DNA from: Lepus europaeus
Lineage: Eukaryota; Chordata; Mammalia; Lagomorpha; Leporidae
DNA length: 64,000 bases
NCBI RefSeq assembly: GCF_033115175.1
Contig: NC_084836.1
Coordinates: forward strand, 69,859,297 to 69,923,296
Reading direction: 5' to 3'
Part shown: positions 35,360 to 47,044 of the stretch, piece after piece
Numbering within the stretch: the first letter of the stretch is position 1
How the letters are laid out: every line of letters starts with the position of its first letter
Notes under the pieces: generated by a model
Seen by the model: only the letters and a program-made list of their open reading frames with translations
The model's database searches: none
What the model was told of the DNA's origin: nothing
Translations under genes and position numbers: made by a program

Positions 35360-35674
35360 TTTTAAAGATTTATTTTATTTATTTGAAAGACAGAGTTACA
35401 GAGAGAGGTAGAAACAGAGAGATCTGCTGGTTCACTCTCCAAATGACTGCAATGGCCAGAGCTGTGTTGATCCAAAACCAGGAGTCAGGAGCTTCTTCTG
35501 GGTCTCCCACATGGGTGCAGGGGCCCAAGCAATTAGGCCATCTTCTACTGCTTTCCTAGGCCATAGCAGAGAGCTGGATTGGAAGTGGAGCAGCTGGGAT
35601 CTGAACTGGCACCCATTTGGGATGCCAGCACAGCAGGCAGATGTTTAAACCCACAGTGCCACGGCACTGGCCCC
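35360..35674 (-). mobile_element. C-SINE
   Basis: Antisense, ends cggcactggcccc. Confidence 0.9.
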
Positions 35675-35750
35675 AGGACTCGTGCATTTTGATTGGCTAT
35701 TGGTATAGGACGGCTGTGCACTTCTACTTAATGCTGCTCTGACTCTACAG

Positions 35751-35942
35751 ACACCAAGATGACCAGATGGACACCATCTGGAATGCTGATCTGTCTACTT
35801 CAAGCTACCCAATAACAAAGAAGACACCAGTGAATTCACTCTGAACCAGGTTGCATGGGTATCCACCTGTTCCAAGGTGCTCCGGTTAGATATCCAGTCT
35901 ATTTTCAGAAAACACTTTGCATCCATTAAAACAGTAAATTAA
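35751..35942 (+). pseudogene. FAM186A: FAM186A-like pseudogene, last exon
   Basis: After an acceptor (ctctgactctacag) the frame reads HQDDQMDTIWNADLSTSSYP, very close to the FAM186A C-terminus. An in-frame TGA at 35842-35844 falls where the family has tryptophan (NSLW). A frameshift follows, and the final piece LRLDIQSIFRKHFASIK appears in another frame ending at TAA 35940-35942. Same strand and correct order relative to the exon at 12244-14121, so both probably belong to one decayed gene copy. Intervening exons were not found. Confidence 0.85.
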
Positions 35943-36420
35943 GGCTGGGAGCTCCCTGGTAACTAGGACATTAGTCATGTTTCTTTTGGTTTTCTAACTT
36001 GACTTTTCCTGCAGCACCAAGAAGTCAAAGTTAAGTGGCAGGTGTGAGGTCAGACTTCCCAGTCATAGACTAGTACAGGTAAGATCAGCATTAGTCTTTC
36101 AGCGTTTCTCTGCCTAGACTTGACCATGCCGCCTTTGAAAATACAAAACCAACTAACCAGCCAACCAACACAGAGCCAGTCATACCAAAACGCTAATCCA
36201 ACACTAGAGAGGCCCACTGTGAACTCCACCCTTCGAGAAGCTCCTGGAAACACCAAAATGACCAGAGTAGAATGTCTTTATCCACATTATGGCTCAGTAA
36301 GTAACATGATCTGAAAAGCAGCTGTCATAGCTAGAACAAATTTGAGGTAAGTTATCTGATAGATCCCAGAATCCACTAAAGAGACTTTGAAATCTAGTTA
36401 AATTCTATTTAACTAGTTTT
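35943..36420 (+). other. Unassigned, perhaps 3' flank of the FAM186A-like pseudogene
   Basis: Contains a 64-codon open stretch (36120-36314) of low-complexity composition with no recognisable homology. Confidence 0.35.
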
Positions 36421-36753
36421 TTTTTTAAGTCTTTATTTATATAAAATCAGAATTTCAGAGAGGGAGGGAAGGAAGGAGGAAGGAGAGAGAGAGAGACAGA
36501 GAGAAAGAGAAACTTTCATCTACTGATTCACATCCCCAGATTCCTGCAATGAGTGGCCAGCACTTGGCCAAGCTGAAGCCAGGAGCCAGGAACTTCATTT
36601 AGATCTCCAACATGGGTGGCATGGGCCATCTTCCACTGCTTTTCAGAGGCCATAGCAGGGAACTGGCTTGGAAATGGAGCAGCTGGGACACAAACTGGCA
36701 CCCACATGGGATACTGGCATCACAGGCTTACCTACTGCACCACACACCGGCCT
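36421..36753 (-). mobile_element. C-SINE
   Basis: Antisense with (GGAA)n/(GA)n at about 36455-36505. Confidence 0.85.
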
Positions 36754-36878
36754 CATTAACTAGATCCTTAATCCAATGGAAACCACAGAAATGAAAACCT
36801 TTAGAGTTTGCATTACCTCTTTCTGGGCAGAGAATTATTTAATAGTATAAATCTTGAATTTCAGAAAATTTAACTTCT

Positions 36879-37222
36879 TTTTTTTAATTTTTTTATTTTT
36901 TGACAGGCAGAGTGGACAGTGAGAGAGAGAGAGACAGAGAGAAATGTCTTCCTTTTGCCGTTGGTTCACCCTCCAATGGCCGCCGCGCTGTGGCCGGCGC
37001 ACCGCGCTGATCCGATGGCAGGAGCCAGGTGCTTCTCCTGGTCTCCCATGGGGTGCAGGGCCCAAGCACTTGGGCCATCCTCCACTGCACTCCCTGGTCA
37101 CAGCAGAGAGCTGGCCTGGAAGAGGGGCAACCGGGATAGAATCCGGCGCCCTGACCGGGACTAGAACCTGCTGTGCCGGCGCTGCAGGCAGAGGATTAGC
37201 CTAGTGAGCTGCGGCGCCGGCC
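36879..37222 (-). mobile_element. C-SINE, young CSINE2-like
   Basis: Target duplication agaaaatttaacttct at about 36862 and 37223. Confidence 0.95.
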
Positions 37223-37454
37223 AGAAAATTTAACTTCTTAACCTAAAAGGGTAAATAGGAGCAGTCTCATTCATTTTAGTAAAACCCAAGTGCTGAAGGA
37301 AGTACTATCAATGAACTAATTAGTTGACTTGGCAGATACCATGAAATAAATAATTTAAAACTCTGTAATACAATTAATTAAATAATAAAAATTCGATTAT
37401 GCACTGTATACAGTATAGAAGCATATACCATGAACACATACGTTCATTGAAAAA
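37223..37454. other. Unassigned
   Basis: AT-rich, nothing recognised. Confidence 0.3.
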
Positions 37455-37775
37455 AGTAATGTATAGAAGTCAAATCGACATTTTGAGATTCAATGATTGT
37501 TTATAGCCCTTGTCTTTACTGTTGAGGAAGAGTGCTTGTTTGTTCTTACTATTTGCTGAATTCTTTACTTAGTTTAGGGTTAATCTTACAAGTATAAAAT
37601 AACCTGAAAGTAGATCATTGTAAAAATTAAGAGAGGGGATAAGAGAGGAAGGAGGAGGAAGAGCAAGAGAGAGGGCAGGAGGGAGGGTAGGGTGAGAATT
37701 ATCACCATATTTCTAAATCTGTATATATGAATCACATGAAGTTTCTTTACCTTGAATTTTAAAAATTTAAATGAA
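37455..37775 (+). mobile_element. LINE-1 3' end fragment (sense)
   Basis: Follows the terminal L1 layout: ...gaattctttacttagtttag, G-rich block, gaattatcaccatatttcta, atgaagtttctttac. Confidence 0.7.
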
Positions 37776-37851
37776 AAATAGTTATCAAACCAAATGAAAT
37801 CATTAAGTTTAATAAGCATCACTTACAGTTTAATCAAAAAGGAACTATTCT

Positions 37852-38168
37852 GGGGCCAGCACTGTGGTGCAATAGACTAAGCCTCTGCCTGGGGCACTGG
37901 CATCCCATATGGGCGCTGGTTTGAGTCCCAGATACGCCACTTCCGATCCAGCTCTCTGCTATGGCCTGGGAAAGCAGTAGACCATGGCCCAAGTCCTTGG
38001 GCCCCTGCACCCACGTGGGAGACCTGGAAGAAGCTCCTGGCTCCTGGCTTGGAATCAGCCCAGCTCCAGAAGTTGCTGCCATTTGGGGAATGAACCAGTG
38101 ATGGAAGACCCTTCTCTCTGTCTCTCCCTCTCTCTGTAACTCTACCTCTCATAGAAAGAAAAAAAAAA
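37852..38168 (+). mobile_element. C-SINE
   Basis: Starts tggggccagcactgtggtgc. Confidence 0.9.
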
Positions 38169-38174
38169 TTTTAA

Positions 38175-38470
38175 AGAAACCATTCCTCCTCCATTAACTG
38201 GTCTTATGTCTGGATACTCTTGTACATCTTGGCTAGGGGACTGCATGTTCTCTGTGATGCAGCAGCACTGGGATGGTGAGGCAACTCTTAGTGTTTCTGG
38301 TCTGCAGTATTTAAGAAATATTTTCTTAGCATTTTCATCTCTCTACTTACTTTTTTTTTATTTTGGAATTGGAGAGAAAGCTCAATCTCTGAATGTTAAT
38401 ATTTTATAGTATCATGTATGAAAATGGCTTATATGAATTTCGTTTCTTGAATAAATAATTTTGCAACAAA
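38175..38470 (+). pseudogene. Possible 3'UTR end of an unidentified retrocopy
   Basis: Non-repetitive sequence ending in AATAAA (about 38450) and, about 15 bases later, an A-rich tail, the layout of a reverse-transcribed mRNA end. No coding part recognised. 38471-38892 beyond it is A-rich and unassigned, with (CT)n at about 38876-38893. Confidence 0.3.
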
Positions 38471-38892
38471 AAAAGAAAATTTAACAGCAAGGGGAAAATG
38501 GACAAGAATCAACAAGATATATTCAGTAACTCTGGACAGAATTTAGGAAGAGTTTCTGATAAGAAAAATAAACCAAAGATCCAGATGCTAAGTGGAATTA
38601 AGAAAAACAACACAAAATATAAATAAGTAAAAAAAAAAAAAGTAGGTAAAGAAAGAAAGAAAAAAAAGAAACCCCAGCGGATGCTCATTAAGTAAATGGC
38701 ATGTGAATTTTAAGGAAAAGCAGCACCACACACCAGCTTAGTAGCGATCTCTCTCTCTCTGTGGCTATCCCTAGCCTGAGGCCCTAGGAAATTGCACATG
38801 CAGGCCCTTCTTTCTGGATTCTTGTTAAGGGGAATGCAGGTTGAAATGCAGTTTTCCTCTTCCTCCCCGTAACCTTCTCTCTCTCTCTCTCT

Positions 38893-39251
38893 CTTTTTTC
38901 TTTTTTTCTTTTTTTTTTTTTTTTTGACAGGCAGAGTGGTCAGTGAGAGAGAGACAGAGAGAAAGGTCTTCCTTTTTGCCGTTGGTTCACCCTCCAACGG
39001 CCGCCGCGGTACGCGCGCTGCGGCCGGCGCACTGCGCTGATCCGATGGCAGGAGCCAGGTGCTTCTCCTGGTCTCCCATGGGGTGCAGGGCCCAAGCACT
39101 TGGGCATCCTCCACTGCACTCCCTGGTCACAGCAGAGAGCTGGCCTGGAAGAGGGGCAACCGGGACAGGATCGGTGCCCCGACCGGGACTAGAACCTGGT
39201 GTGCCGGTGCCGCAAGGCGGAGGATTAGCCTACTGAGCCGGGGCGCCGGCC
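38893..39251 (-). mobile_element. C-SINE, young CSINE2-like
   Basis: Antisense; T-rich tail, gacaggcagagtggtcag, head ends ggggcgccggcc. Confidence 0.95.
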
Positions 39252-39252
39252 T

Positions 39253-40465
39253 TCTTTATTGAGAAATCTGGGGTTAGGGGCATGGGAGCTGGGTGGAGTC
39301 AGAGGAGAAGCTAACAACTTTGGGCCAAATCTAACAATTTGTGTTAGCAATCGGAAAGCCTTTATTGTATACATGTCACATACAAGTATTATTATAATGA
39401 AAAAAAAAAAATAGTACCAGCTGAAATGATTTCCTGCCTCCCCTCCTGCACTGAGCTGCACAGTCCCCAGCAGCCTGTCCCTGGAGACAGCCCTGATACT
39501 TACAGTGCATGGACCTGCCCATAGGTAGAGAAAACAACAGTCTTGCTCAGCACACCATCACGTGTCGAAATCAACACAGTACCAACTGGGCCTGCCAAGA
39601 TGACGGGCACGGACGCATCAGTGGGTCAGGTGGGCGCCTCCGGGGGCCTCACACCACGGTGCTGACCCAGGGATCTGAGAGGTTCAGCGGGCCCGTGATA
39701 TCAGAGGGGTGGTACTGCTGCAAAAATAGAAATACAAAGCGCCGTTAGCCCCCCGCGGGGCACGCGCGGCGGCCGGGCCTGGGGAGGTGCCAGGGCTCCG
39801 CGTGGGCGGGGCGCCGTCCGTCTGTCCGTCCGTCCGCGGGGGGGGGGGGGGGGGGGGAGGGCGTCTCAGCTTCCCCTATGCCGGGAGCACAGCTGCAGCT
39901 GGCGCTCCTCCCTCTCAGTAGCGCGTCGCGGCAGCACCGTGTCTTTTTGGTTTTGCAAAGGGCCGCGTCCACGCCCGGTGCTCTGCAGGTTCTTCCGCCA
40001 CACGTTCGGGGCGGCGAAGGCCAGCTGCATCTGCCTGCGCCGCGCGTCCTTGTGCCGCTTGCAGGCAATCTCGATGAAGATCAGGAGGATGCCGGCCACG
40101 ATGCCGCCGGCCACCAGCACGAAGACCCCTGCCATGTTCTCGAAGCTGAGGGTTGCGGGGGCCTTGTTGAGCGAGTCACACTCCTGGTGCCGCCCCCGCG
40201 TCTTGTCCAGATCCTCCATGAAGCCGTTCTCCTGGGACTTGAGGATGGACAGCGAGACGTTCTGCTTCCAGGGGCTGTCCTTGCGCAGGCCGATGCCGAA
40301 GCCCGAGCGCAAGAAGAGCTCGCCCGTGCTCACCAGGTCGCACCTCGAACTCCAGCACCGCCGAGTCCCAGAGGAAGGCGTGCACGGCCTGGATGGCCTC
40401 GGCCGCGCTCTCGTAGCTGTGCTTCTCCCTGTGCTGGTACCCAGCTCGACCCTGGCGGGGGGTCT
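39253..40465 (-). pseudogene. GRIN1: GRIN1 (GluN1) retrocopy, 3' part
   Basis: Minus strand. From about 40455 it reads the end of the ligand-binding domain ([23 protein letters not shown]), then after a frameshift a frame from 40333 to 39866: [30 protein letters not shown], the fourth membrane segment ([20 protein letters not shown]) and the cytoplasmic tail ending [10 protein letters not shown]. The tail joins NVWRKNLQ directly to STGRGRG, so the C1 cassette is skipped and C2 is used. Below the stop, 39655-39725 preserves the alternative C2' peptide (QYHPSDITGPLNLSDP) with its internal acceptor, here as 3'UTR. AATAAA on the minus strand lies at about 39360 and 39254. No introns, 5' truncated and frameshifted, so a processed pseudogene of the obligatory NMDA receptor subunit. 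Confidence 0.9.
39838..39857. repeat. Poly-G tract
   Basis: About 19 consecutive G residues within the GRIN1 retrocopy 3'UTR; possible quadruplex or assembly artefact. Confidence 0.8.
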
Positions 40466-40499
40466 CGGGGTGCGCTCTGACCCCGGCTTCTGGGGAGCG

Positions 40500-41453
40500 T
40501 CAGGAGAAGCGAGCCTCAGGCTCTCGCCCTGCCACTCTTTGGGAATACCTTCAGTCCCAAGAAGACGCCGCCTCGCAAGTCTGCTTCTCTCTCCAGCCTG
40601 CGTTCTCCGGATCGTTGGACCCGGGAGGTGGACTCGGCCTCGACTACGGGACCCCTACCATGAACCTGGCGGGGCAGCGTCTCGAGTTTGAGAACGGCCA
40701 GTGGATCACAGAGGTTGGCGGAGCCGTGGGCCGGAGGGAGGCCCAGCGCCTTCGCAGGCGGAACCAGCAGCTGGAGGGAGAGAACAATCTCCTGCGGCTC
40801 AAGGTGGGCATCCTGCTGGACCACTGCCGAGTCCCACGTAACGGAGAAGGAACTGGATGAGCTGAAGAGCGTCAGCCGGCGGAGAAAGTGAAGGCCCGCG
40901 GACATGTTGGGGAGTAGGGAGCACCCCGCTGGCTGAGGGGGAGGTGGCGGAGCAGGTTTTTTTGTTTTGTTTTTGTTTGTTTGTTTGTTTGTTTTTTAGC
41001 CAACCTAGCGGACTGGGCCCTTGGGGAGAGTATCATTCAAGGGCTCCGCTAAGCCCTGGCCCTTCGGGGCGGCAGCAGTAGGCGCCGTGGGTTCCAGGCC
41101 AGGGCAGTGCTGTTCTGTGCGCTCTGTGGAGCAGCCCTCTGCAGGCGCGCAGGCGCTGCTGTGCGGAGCGGCCTGCGCTCCCGGCTCACCCTCGCCACTG
41201 GCAATGGCCGTGCCTGTTCTAGAGGGCTGGGATCGGGGGTCTCCCGTGAGCAGCTCTCGTGGTTCCCTGCCGCCCAGGCCACTCTCTCCCCGCCTTTAAA
41301 GACCTCGCTCCCCACACCCACAGCCGCCTCCGGCGTCCCTCCCAACAGCAAGCCCCAGCCTGCCACGGCCACTCTGTTCCTGTGCTACTTTCTTTCACAC
41401 TACTTGTTTTTTATTAAACGGTGGTAAACACTCAAAAAAAAAAAAAAAAAAAA
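40500..41453 (+). pseudogene. CBY1: CBY1 (Chibby) retrocopy
   Basis: Intronless copy of the beta-catenin antagonist and centriole/cilium protein Chibby. The start codon is CTG at 40529 (was ATG). The frame reads [18 protein letters not shown], then shifts to MNLAGQRLEFENGQWITEVG, LRRRNQQLEGENNLLRLKVG (the coiled coil). A deletion of about a dozen bases in LLD..S follows, then HVTEKELDELKSVSRRRK and TGA at 40889-40891. The 3'UTR runs to an ATTAAA at about 41411 and a 22-base A-tail at 41432-41453. The A-tail, lack of introns, start loss and frameshifts make it a processed pseudogene. It abuts the GRIN1 retrocopy 5' end to 5' end. Confidence 0.9.
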
Positions 41454-41510
41454 ACTTCTTTCAATTAATGTATCCCCTGGCATATTCATACTTGTTTTAA
41501 ATTCCTGTTT

Positions 41511-41848
41511 TGGCTGGCTCCGTGGCTTAACAGGCTAATCCTCTGCCTTGCGGCGCCGGCACACCGGGTTCTAGTCCCGGTCGCGGCGCCGGATTCTATC
41601 CCAGTTGCCCCTCTTCCAGGCCAGCTCTCTGCTATGGCCCGGGAAGGCAGTGGAGGATGGCCCAAGTGCTTGGGCCCTGCACCCGCATGGGAGACCAGGA
41701 GAAGCACCTGGCTCCTGCCATTGGGTCAGCGCGATGCGCCGGCCGCAGCGGCCATTGGAGGGTGAACCAACGGCAAAAAGAAAGACCTTTCTCTCTGTTT
41801 CTCTCTCACTATCTACTCTGCTTGTCAAAAAAAAAAAAAAAAAAAAAG
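41511..41848 (+). mobile_element. C-SINE, young CSINE2-like
   Basis: Starts tggctggctccgtggcttaa and ends in about 20 A residues. Confidence 0.95.
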
Positions 41849-42735
41849 GATAAAAAAAAATTCCTTTCTTGAAGATTCCAACATCCCTGATATACCTGAC
41901 TTTACTTGGGATGTTTGCTTTGTCACATCAGACTGTCTTTATTTTGGCTTTTATTATACCTTGTATTTTTTTGTTTAAATGCAGAGATGATGTACCAGGT
42001 GCAAAGAGCTCAGGCAAACAGGACTTTAGTGGTGTGGTGGTCCGGGAACGAGAGGAAATGTTTTACAGTCCTATGATTAGGTCTTGGACCTTTGATGGGC
42101 CTATATCCATGGATTGTGAAATTCACCAGTGATTCTCTGGTTTTTTTTTTTTTCTCCCCTTAGGTGGAACAGGATGGCTAGAAGGAGCCAGGGTTAGGTA
42201 TTTCCCTTCCCCTGGTAGGGGAAAGTTTGGCTCTTGTAAGATAGTTTCTCATGAGGGCAGGCCTTATTAGGAATAGAATACATTGGCATATTTCTAATTC
42301 ATTACTTTTCTCCTCCCACTGTCAGTCCACAGGGAATTTTCCTCCAATCTTTTTTGAGATAAGAGTTCCTTTAGGTAACTCTACAAAAGTGTGCCTTCTA
42401 GCCCCCATTAGAGTTCCATGGAGTTTATCAGAGTGTCCACATTTTGCCTCTAGCAATTAATCAGTTATAGTTTAGATTTCTTTGCACAACTAATGGGTAC
42501 CAACTAAGGTTTTTGCTTCACTAAATTGTGATTCTTTCTATGTACCTGTCTCTAGTTTGGGGAGTGGGCAAGGTTTTCACCTGTGACATCACGTCTCTAT
42601 CAAATCTAAGTACAGTTATTAGAAATTTTTAAGTTTCCAGATTGTTATTTGTTATTTTGATGGAGTGGCAACTTCTTATTTATATGTATATATGTGTGTA
42701 TGTGTGTATACTTAACTTTTAAATATATATGTACC
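41849..42735. other. Unassigned, possibly old L1 3'UTR
   Basis: No coding homology. It runs directly into antisense L1 and may be a non-conserved L1 3' end. Confidence 0.35.
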
Positions 42736-44981
42736 CATTTTGATGCATTTCCCTGATGGCTAGTGAGCCTGAACATTTTTTTTCATGTGTCTGTTGGCCA
42801 TTTGGATTTCCTCTTTTGAAAAATATCTGTTTAGGTTCTTTGCCCATTTCATCATGTGTTCTTTGTTTTGTTGTTGTGGAGTTTCTTGATCTCTTTGTAT
42901 GTTCTGGTTATTAATCCTTTATCAGTTGCATAGTTTGCAAATACTATCTCTCATTCTGCCAGTTGCCTCTTCACTTTCCTGAGTGTTTCTTATGTAGTAC
43001 AGAAGCTTCTCAATTTGATGTAATCCCAGTTGTTAATTTTGGCTTCATTCCTGTGCCTCTGGGGTCTTTTACAAGAAGTCTGTGCCTATGCAAATGTCTT
43101 GCAAGCTTTCCTCAATTTTCTCTAATAATTTGAAGGTATTGGGTCGTAGATTTAGATATTTAGTCCATGTTGAATGGATTTTTGTGTAAGGTGTAAGGTA
43201 GGGGTCTTGCTTCATATTTCTGTATGTGGAAATTCAGTTTTCCCAGAACCATTTATTGAATGACTGTCCTTACTTCAAGGGTTGGTTTTAGCCCCTTGAT
43301 CAAATATAAGTTGGTTGTAGATGTTTGGACTGATTTCTGGTGTTTCTATTCTGTTCCATTAGTCTATCCATCTGTTTTTGTACCCGTACCAGGTTGTTTT
43401 GATTATAATGGCCTTGTAGTAGGTCTTGAAATCTGGTATTGTGATGCCTCCTGCTTTGTTTTTGTTGTATAAGATTGCTTTGCCTATTTGAGGTCGCCTG
43501 TGTTTCCATATGAATTTTGCATCATTTTTTCTATATTTGAGAAGAATGTCCTTGGTATTTTGATTGGTATTTAATTGAATCTGTAAATTGCTTTTGGAAG
43601 AATGAACATTTTGATTATATTGAATCTTTCAATCCATGAACATAGACGACTTTTCCATTTTTTGGATCTTCTTCTACTTCTTTAATATTTTATAATTCTC
43701 ATCATAGAGATCTTTGACATCCTTGGTTAAATTTATTACAATGTATTTAATTTTTTTGTAGCTATTGTGAATGGGATTGATCTTAGAAGTTCATTCTCAG
43801 CCTTGGCATTGTGTATGCAAAGGCTATTATTTTTTGTGTATTGATTTATATCCTGCTACTTTACCAAGATCCTCCATGAGTTCCAACAGTCTCTTGGTGG
43901 AGTCTTTAGGATGCCTTATGTATGGAAACATGTCATCTGCAAATAGGGATAGTTTGACTTCCTTCCCCATTTGTATCCCTTTGATTTCTTTTTCTTGTCT
44001 AATGGCTCTGGCTAAAACTTCCAGGACTATATATTGAATAGCATGGTGACAGTGGGCTTCCTTGTCTGATACCAGATCAGTGGAAATGCTTCCAACTTTT
44101 CCCCATTCAATAGGATGCTCTCCATGGGTTTGTCATAAATTGTGTTGATTGTGTTAAGGGATGTTCCTTCTAAACCCAACTTTCTTAGAGTTTTCATCAT
44201 GAGAGGGTATTGTATTTTATCAAATGCTGTCTCTGATCTATTGAGATAATCATATGGTTTTTGTTCTTCAGTTTGTTAATGTGATATATCACATTGATTG
44301 ATTTGTGAATGTTGATTAATTCTACTTGATCCTGGTGAATGATCTTTCTGATGTGTTGTTGTTTGGATTAACTAGTATATTGTTGAGGAATTTTGCATCT
44401 ATGTTCATTTGGGATATTAGCCTAGAGTTCTCTTTCTCTGTTGTTTCTTTTTTCTAGTTTAGGAATTAGGGTGATGCTGGTTTTATAGAAGGAGTTTGGG
44501 AGGATTTCCTCCCTTTCAGTTATTTTGAATAGCTTGAGAAGTATTGTAATTAGTTCTTCTTCAAATGTCTAATAGAATTCAGCAGTGAAGCCTTCAGTCC
44601 TGGGCTTTTCTTTATTGGCTGTGTCTTTATTACTGATTCAGTCTCCATCTTGTTTATTCATCTGTTTAGGCTTTCTATGTTTTCATAACTAAATTTTGGT
44701 AGTTTTGTTGTGTCAAGGAATCTATCCATTTCTTCTAGGTTTTATGATTTGTTAGTATATATATATATATGTATATATATATATCTGTGTAGTAGTTTGA
44801 TGATTCTTTTTTATTTCAGTGGTATCTTTTGTGTTTCCTTTTTAATCTCTGATTCTATTTATTTGGGTCTTCTCCTTTTTTTGGTTAGTTGGTTTTTTTC
44901 TTTTTTCCTTCTTCAGAAAACCATCTCTTCACTCACTGATCTTTTATATTTTTTTTGTTTCAATTTTGTTTATTTCTTTTT
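42736..44981 (-). mobile_element. LINE-1 ORF2 and 3' region (antisense)
   Basis: Classic antisense L1 pattern (ctgatggctagtgagcctga, gtctgttggccatttggatt, aaattgatgtaatcccag-type phrases), then ORF2 reverse-transcriptase sequence with many stops. (TA)n at about 44755-44785. Confidence 0.85.
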
Positions 44982-45144
44982 AAAAAAAAGATTTATTTAC
45001 TTTTTACTTGAGAGTCAGAGTTACACAGAAAGAGGAGAGGCAGAGAGATTGGAAGTGGAGCAGCTGGGACTTGAACCGGTGCCCATATGGGATTCTGGCG
45101 CTTCAGGCCAGGGCATTAACCCACTGTGCCACAGCCTCAGCCCC
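44982..45144 (-). mobile_element. C-SINE, internally deleted, inside L1
   Basis: Tail and head present, middle missing; tgtttatttctt duplicated at about 44968 and 45145. Confidence 0.85.
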
Positions 45145-45735
45145 TGTTTATTTCTTCTTTAATTATTTATTTTCTCCTACTAATTTGGGGTTTGGTTTGT
45201 TGTTGTTTCTCTGGTTCCTTGAGATGCATTGGTAGCTCATTTATTTGGTGTCTTTCCAATTTCTTGATATAAGCACCAATTGCTACAAACTCCTCTCTTA
45301 CACTGCTTTGCTGTATCCCATAGGTAATGTACAATCTATGAGACAGCAAGTGATGACTCAAATATTTGGGTACCTACCATCCATGTCTGAGACCCAGATG
45401 GAGTTCCCAGTTCCTATGTTTCAGTTGTTAATGTGATGTATCATATTGATTGATTTGTGAATGTTGAACCATACCTTCATACTGGGAATAAGTCCCGCTT
45501 GGTTTGGGTGAATGATCTTTCTGATGTGTTGTATTCAATTAGCTAGTATTTTGTTGAGGATTTTTGTGTCTATATTCATCTAGGAAATTGGTCTATAGTT
45601 CTTTCTCTGTTCTATGTTTTTCTGGTTTAGGAATTAAGTAGATGCTTTCTCCATAGAAGGAATGTGAGAGGATTCCCTACCTTTCAATAGCTTTGAATAG
45701 CTTGAGAAGAAATGGAACTATTCATTTGCAGAATA
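45145..45735 (-). mobile_element. LINE-1 ORF2 fragments (antisense) with SINE scrap
   Basis: 45167-45361 reads on the minus strand as ORF2 (FVAIGAYIKKLERHQINEL). A short sense SINE remnant lies at 45335-45420, then a second ORF2 piece that overlaps in content with 44270-44450, so two L1 copies are juxtaposed. Confidence 0.75.
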
Positions 45736-45738
45736 AGG

Positions 45739-46540
45739 TCTGTGTTAGGACTATCTAGACCATTTGGGATGGAAATAGTTAACTTCACACCTGGAAAGCT
45801 GAGTCCAATTAGGAGTGACCCTAAGGATGTCACAGTGGAATTTGATGGCCTAAGATTCTTCTGGCTCTAACTTTCACAGTCACCTGCCTATCCAAGACAT
45901 CCATGGCTGTTAATGGCATATATCATAAATTGATAATTTTAATAAACATCTGCCAAGGGGGCCTCTTGCCTGGTCAGCTCCACCTTATCATTGTGTATGT
46001 GGGTCTTTGCAGGCCTTTTCCAGGCCAGGGGTATAAAAAGACAGCTTCCAATCACCCAGGAGGCTAACCTTGCTCTCAACCCCCTGCTCCCTGTCCAGGT
46101 GGACTCCTCCTACTCAACCTCTTGTTTTCTAATATTCTGTTTGTTTTTTAAAAGATTTATTTATTTATTTATTTGAAAGTTAGAGTTACACAGAGAGAGA
46201 AGGAGAGGCAGACAGAGAGAGGTCTTCCATCCGCTGTTTCACCCCCAATTTGGCCACAACAGCTGGAACTGCGCCAATTCAAAGCCAGGAGCCAGGAGCT
46301 TCCTCCGTGTCTCCTGCATGGGTGCAGGGGCCCAAGGACTTGGGCCATCTTCTACTGCCCTCCCAGGCCATAGCAGAAAGCTGGATTGGAAGTGGAGCAG
46401 CTGGGACCCGAACTGGTGCCCAAATGGGATGCCAGCACTGCAGATGGCAGCTTCACCCACTATGCCACAGGGCCGGCCCCAATATTCTGTTTTTAATAAA
46501 ACTCTCCTGCCTCAAACAGTTGTCCTGAGAACAGATACCA
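45739..46540 (+). repeat. Probable solo LTR split by a SINE
   Basis: Starts TGTTAGGAC-like after L1 sequence. Contains a TATA box (ggtataaaaag, about 46030) and AATAAA (about 46496) with a plausible R/U5. No internal retroviral sequence flanks it. Exact ends uncertain. Confidence 0.45.
46149..46479 (-). mobile_element. C-SINE inside the LTR
   Basis: Flanked by aatattctgttt at about 46131 and 46481, the target duplication. Confidence 0.9.
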
Positions 46541-47044
46541 TAAACGGTCCACATAACTCATAAGAACCCCTAACTCATAGGATTGCTAGGCAGAGGAGTA
46601 TGTGGCTGTAGGAAAGTAAAAAAGGTATTGAAAAGCAGTTTACTGCAAGTAACTACAACCCAAACATTATGAATGAGGCTTTAGAATCTCACCTGAGGTG
46701 AAAATACAGCCTTAACATAAAATTGCAATCATGCATAATCTTGGAAAAATTTAACAGATCTAAGCCTCTGTTTCCTCAATTATAGTTTGAGGCAAAAATT
46801 CCTTATTTTGAAAATCAAATTATATTCATCCTTGTAAAACAGTTAAGACTCACTAGAAACACTCCATGTTTTTTCATAAAATATGTTGGCTTTAAATGGT
46901 AAGTAGCTGTGCTATTGTGCTTTGAAAAGTATATTACACAAATACCTGTACATTATTTCAAAATAATTTCAAAATGAGATGAAAAGTTAATTAAGACTAT
47001 TACATCATAGAAAAATAGCTCCACTGAAAGACAAGTTGATGACA
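46541..47044. other. Unassigned intergenic sequence
   Basis: Nothing recognised. Confidence 0.35.

Noticed and set aside
39878-40691. Two long + strand frames (200 and 250 codons) over the GC-rich 40 kb region
   Set aside because: They are antisense to the GRIN1 retrocopy; high GC keeps several frames open by chance.
40615-40891. Functional CBY1 gene
   Set aside because: Start codon lost, two frame breaks, A-tail at the 3' end.
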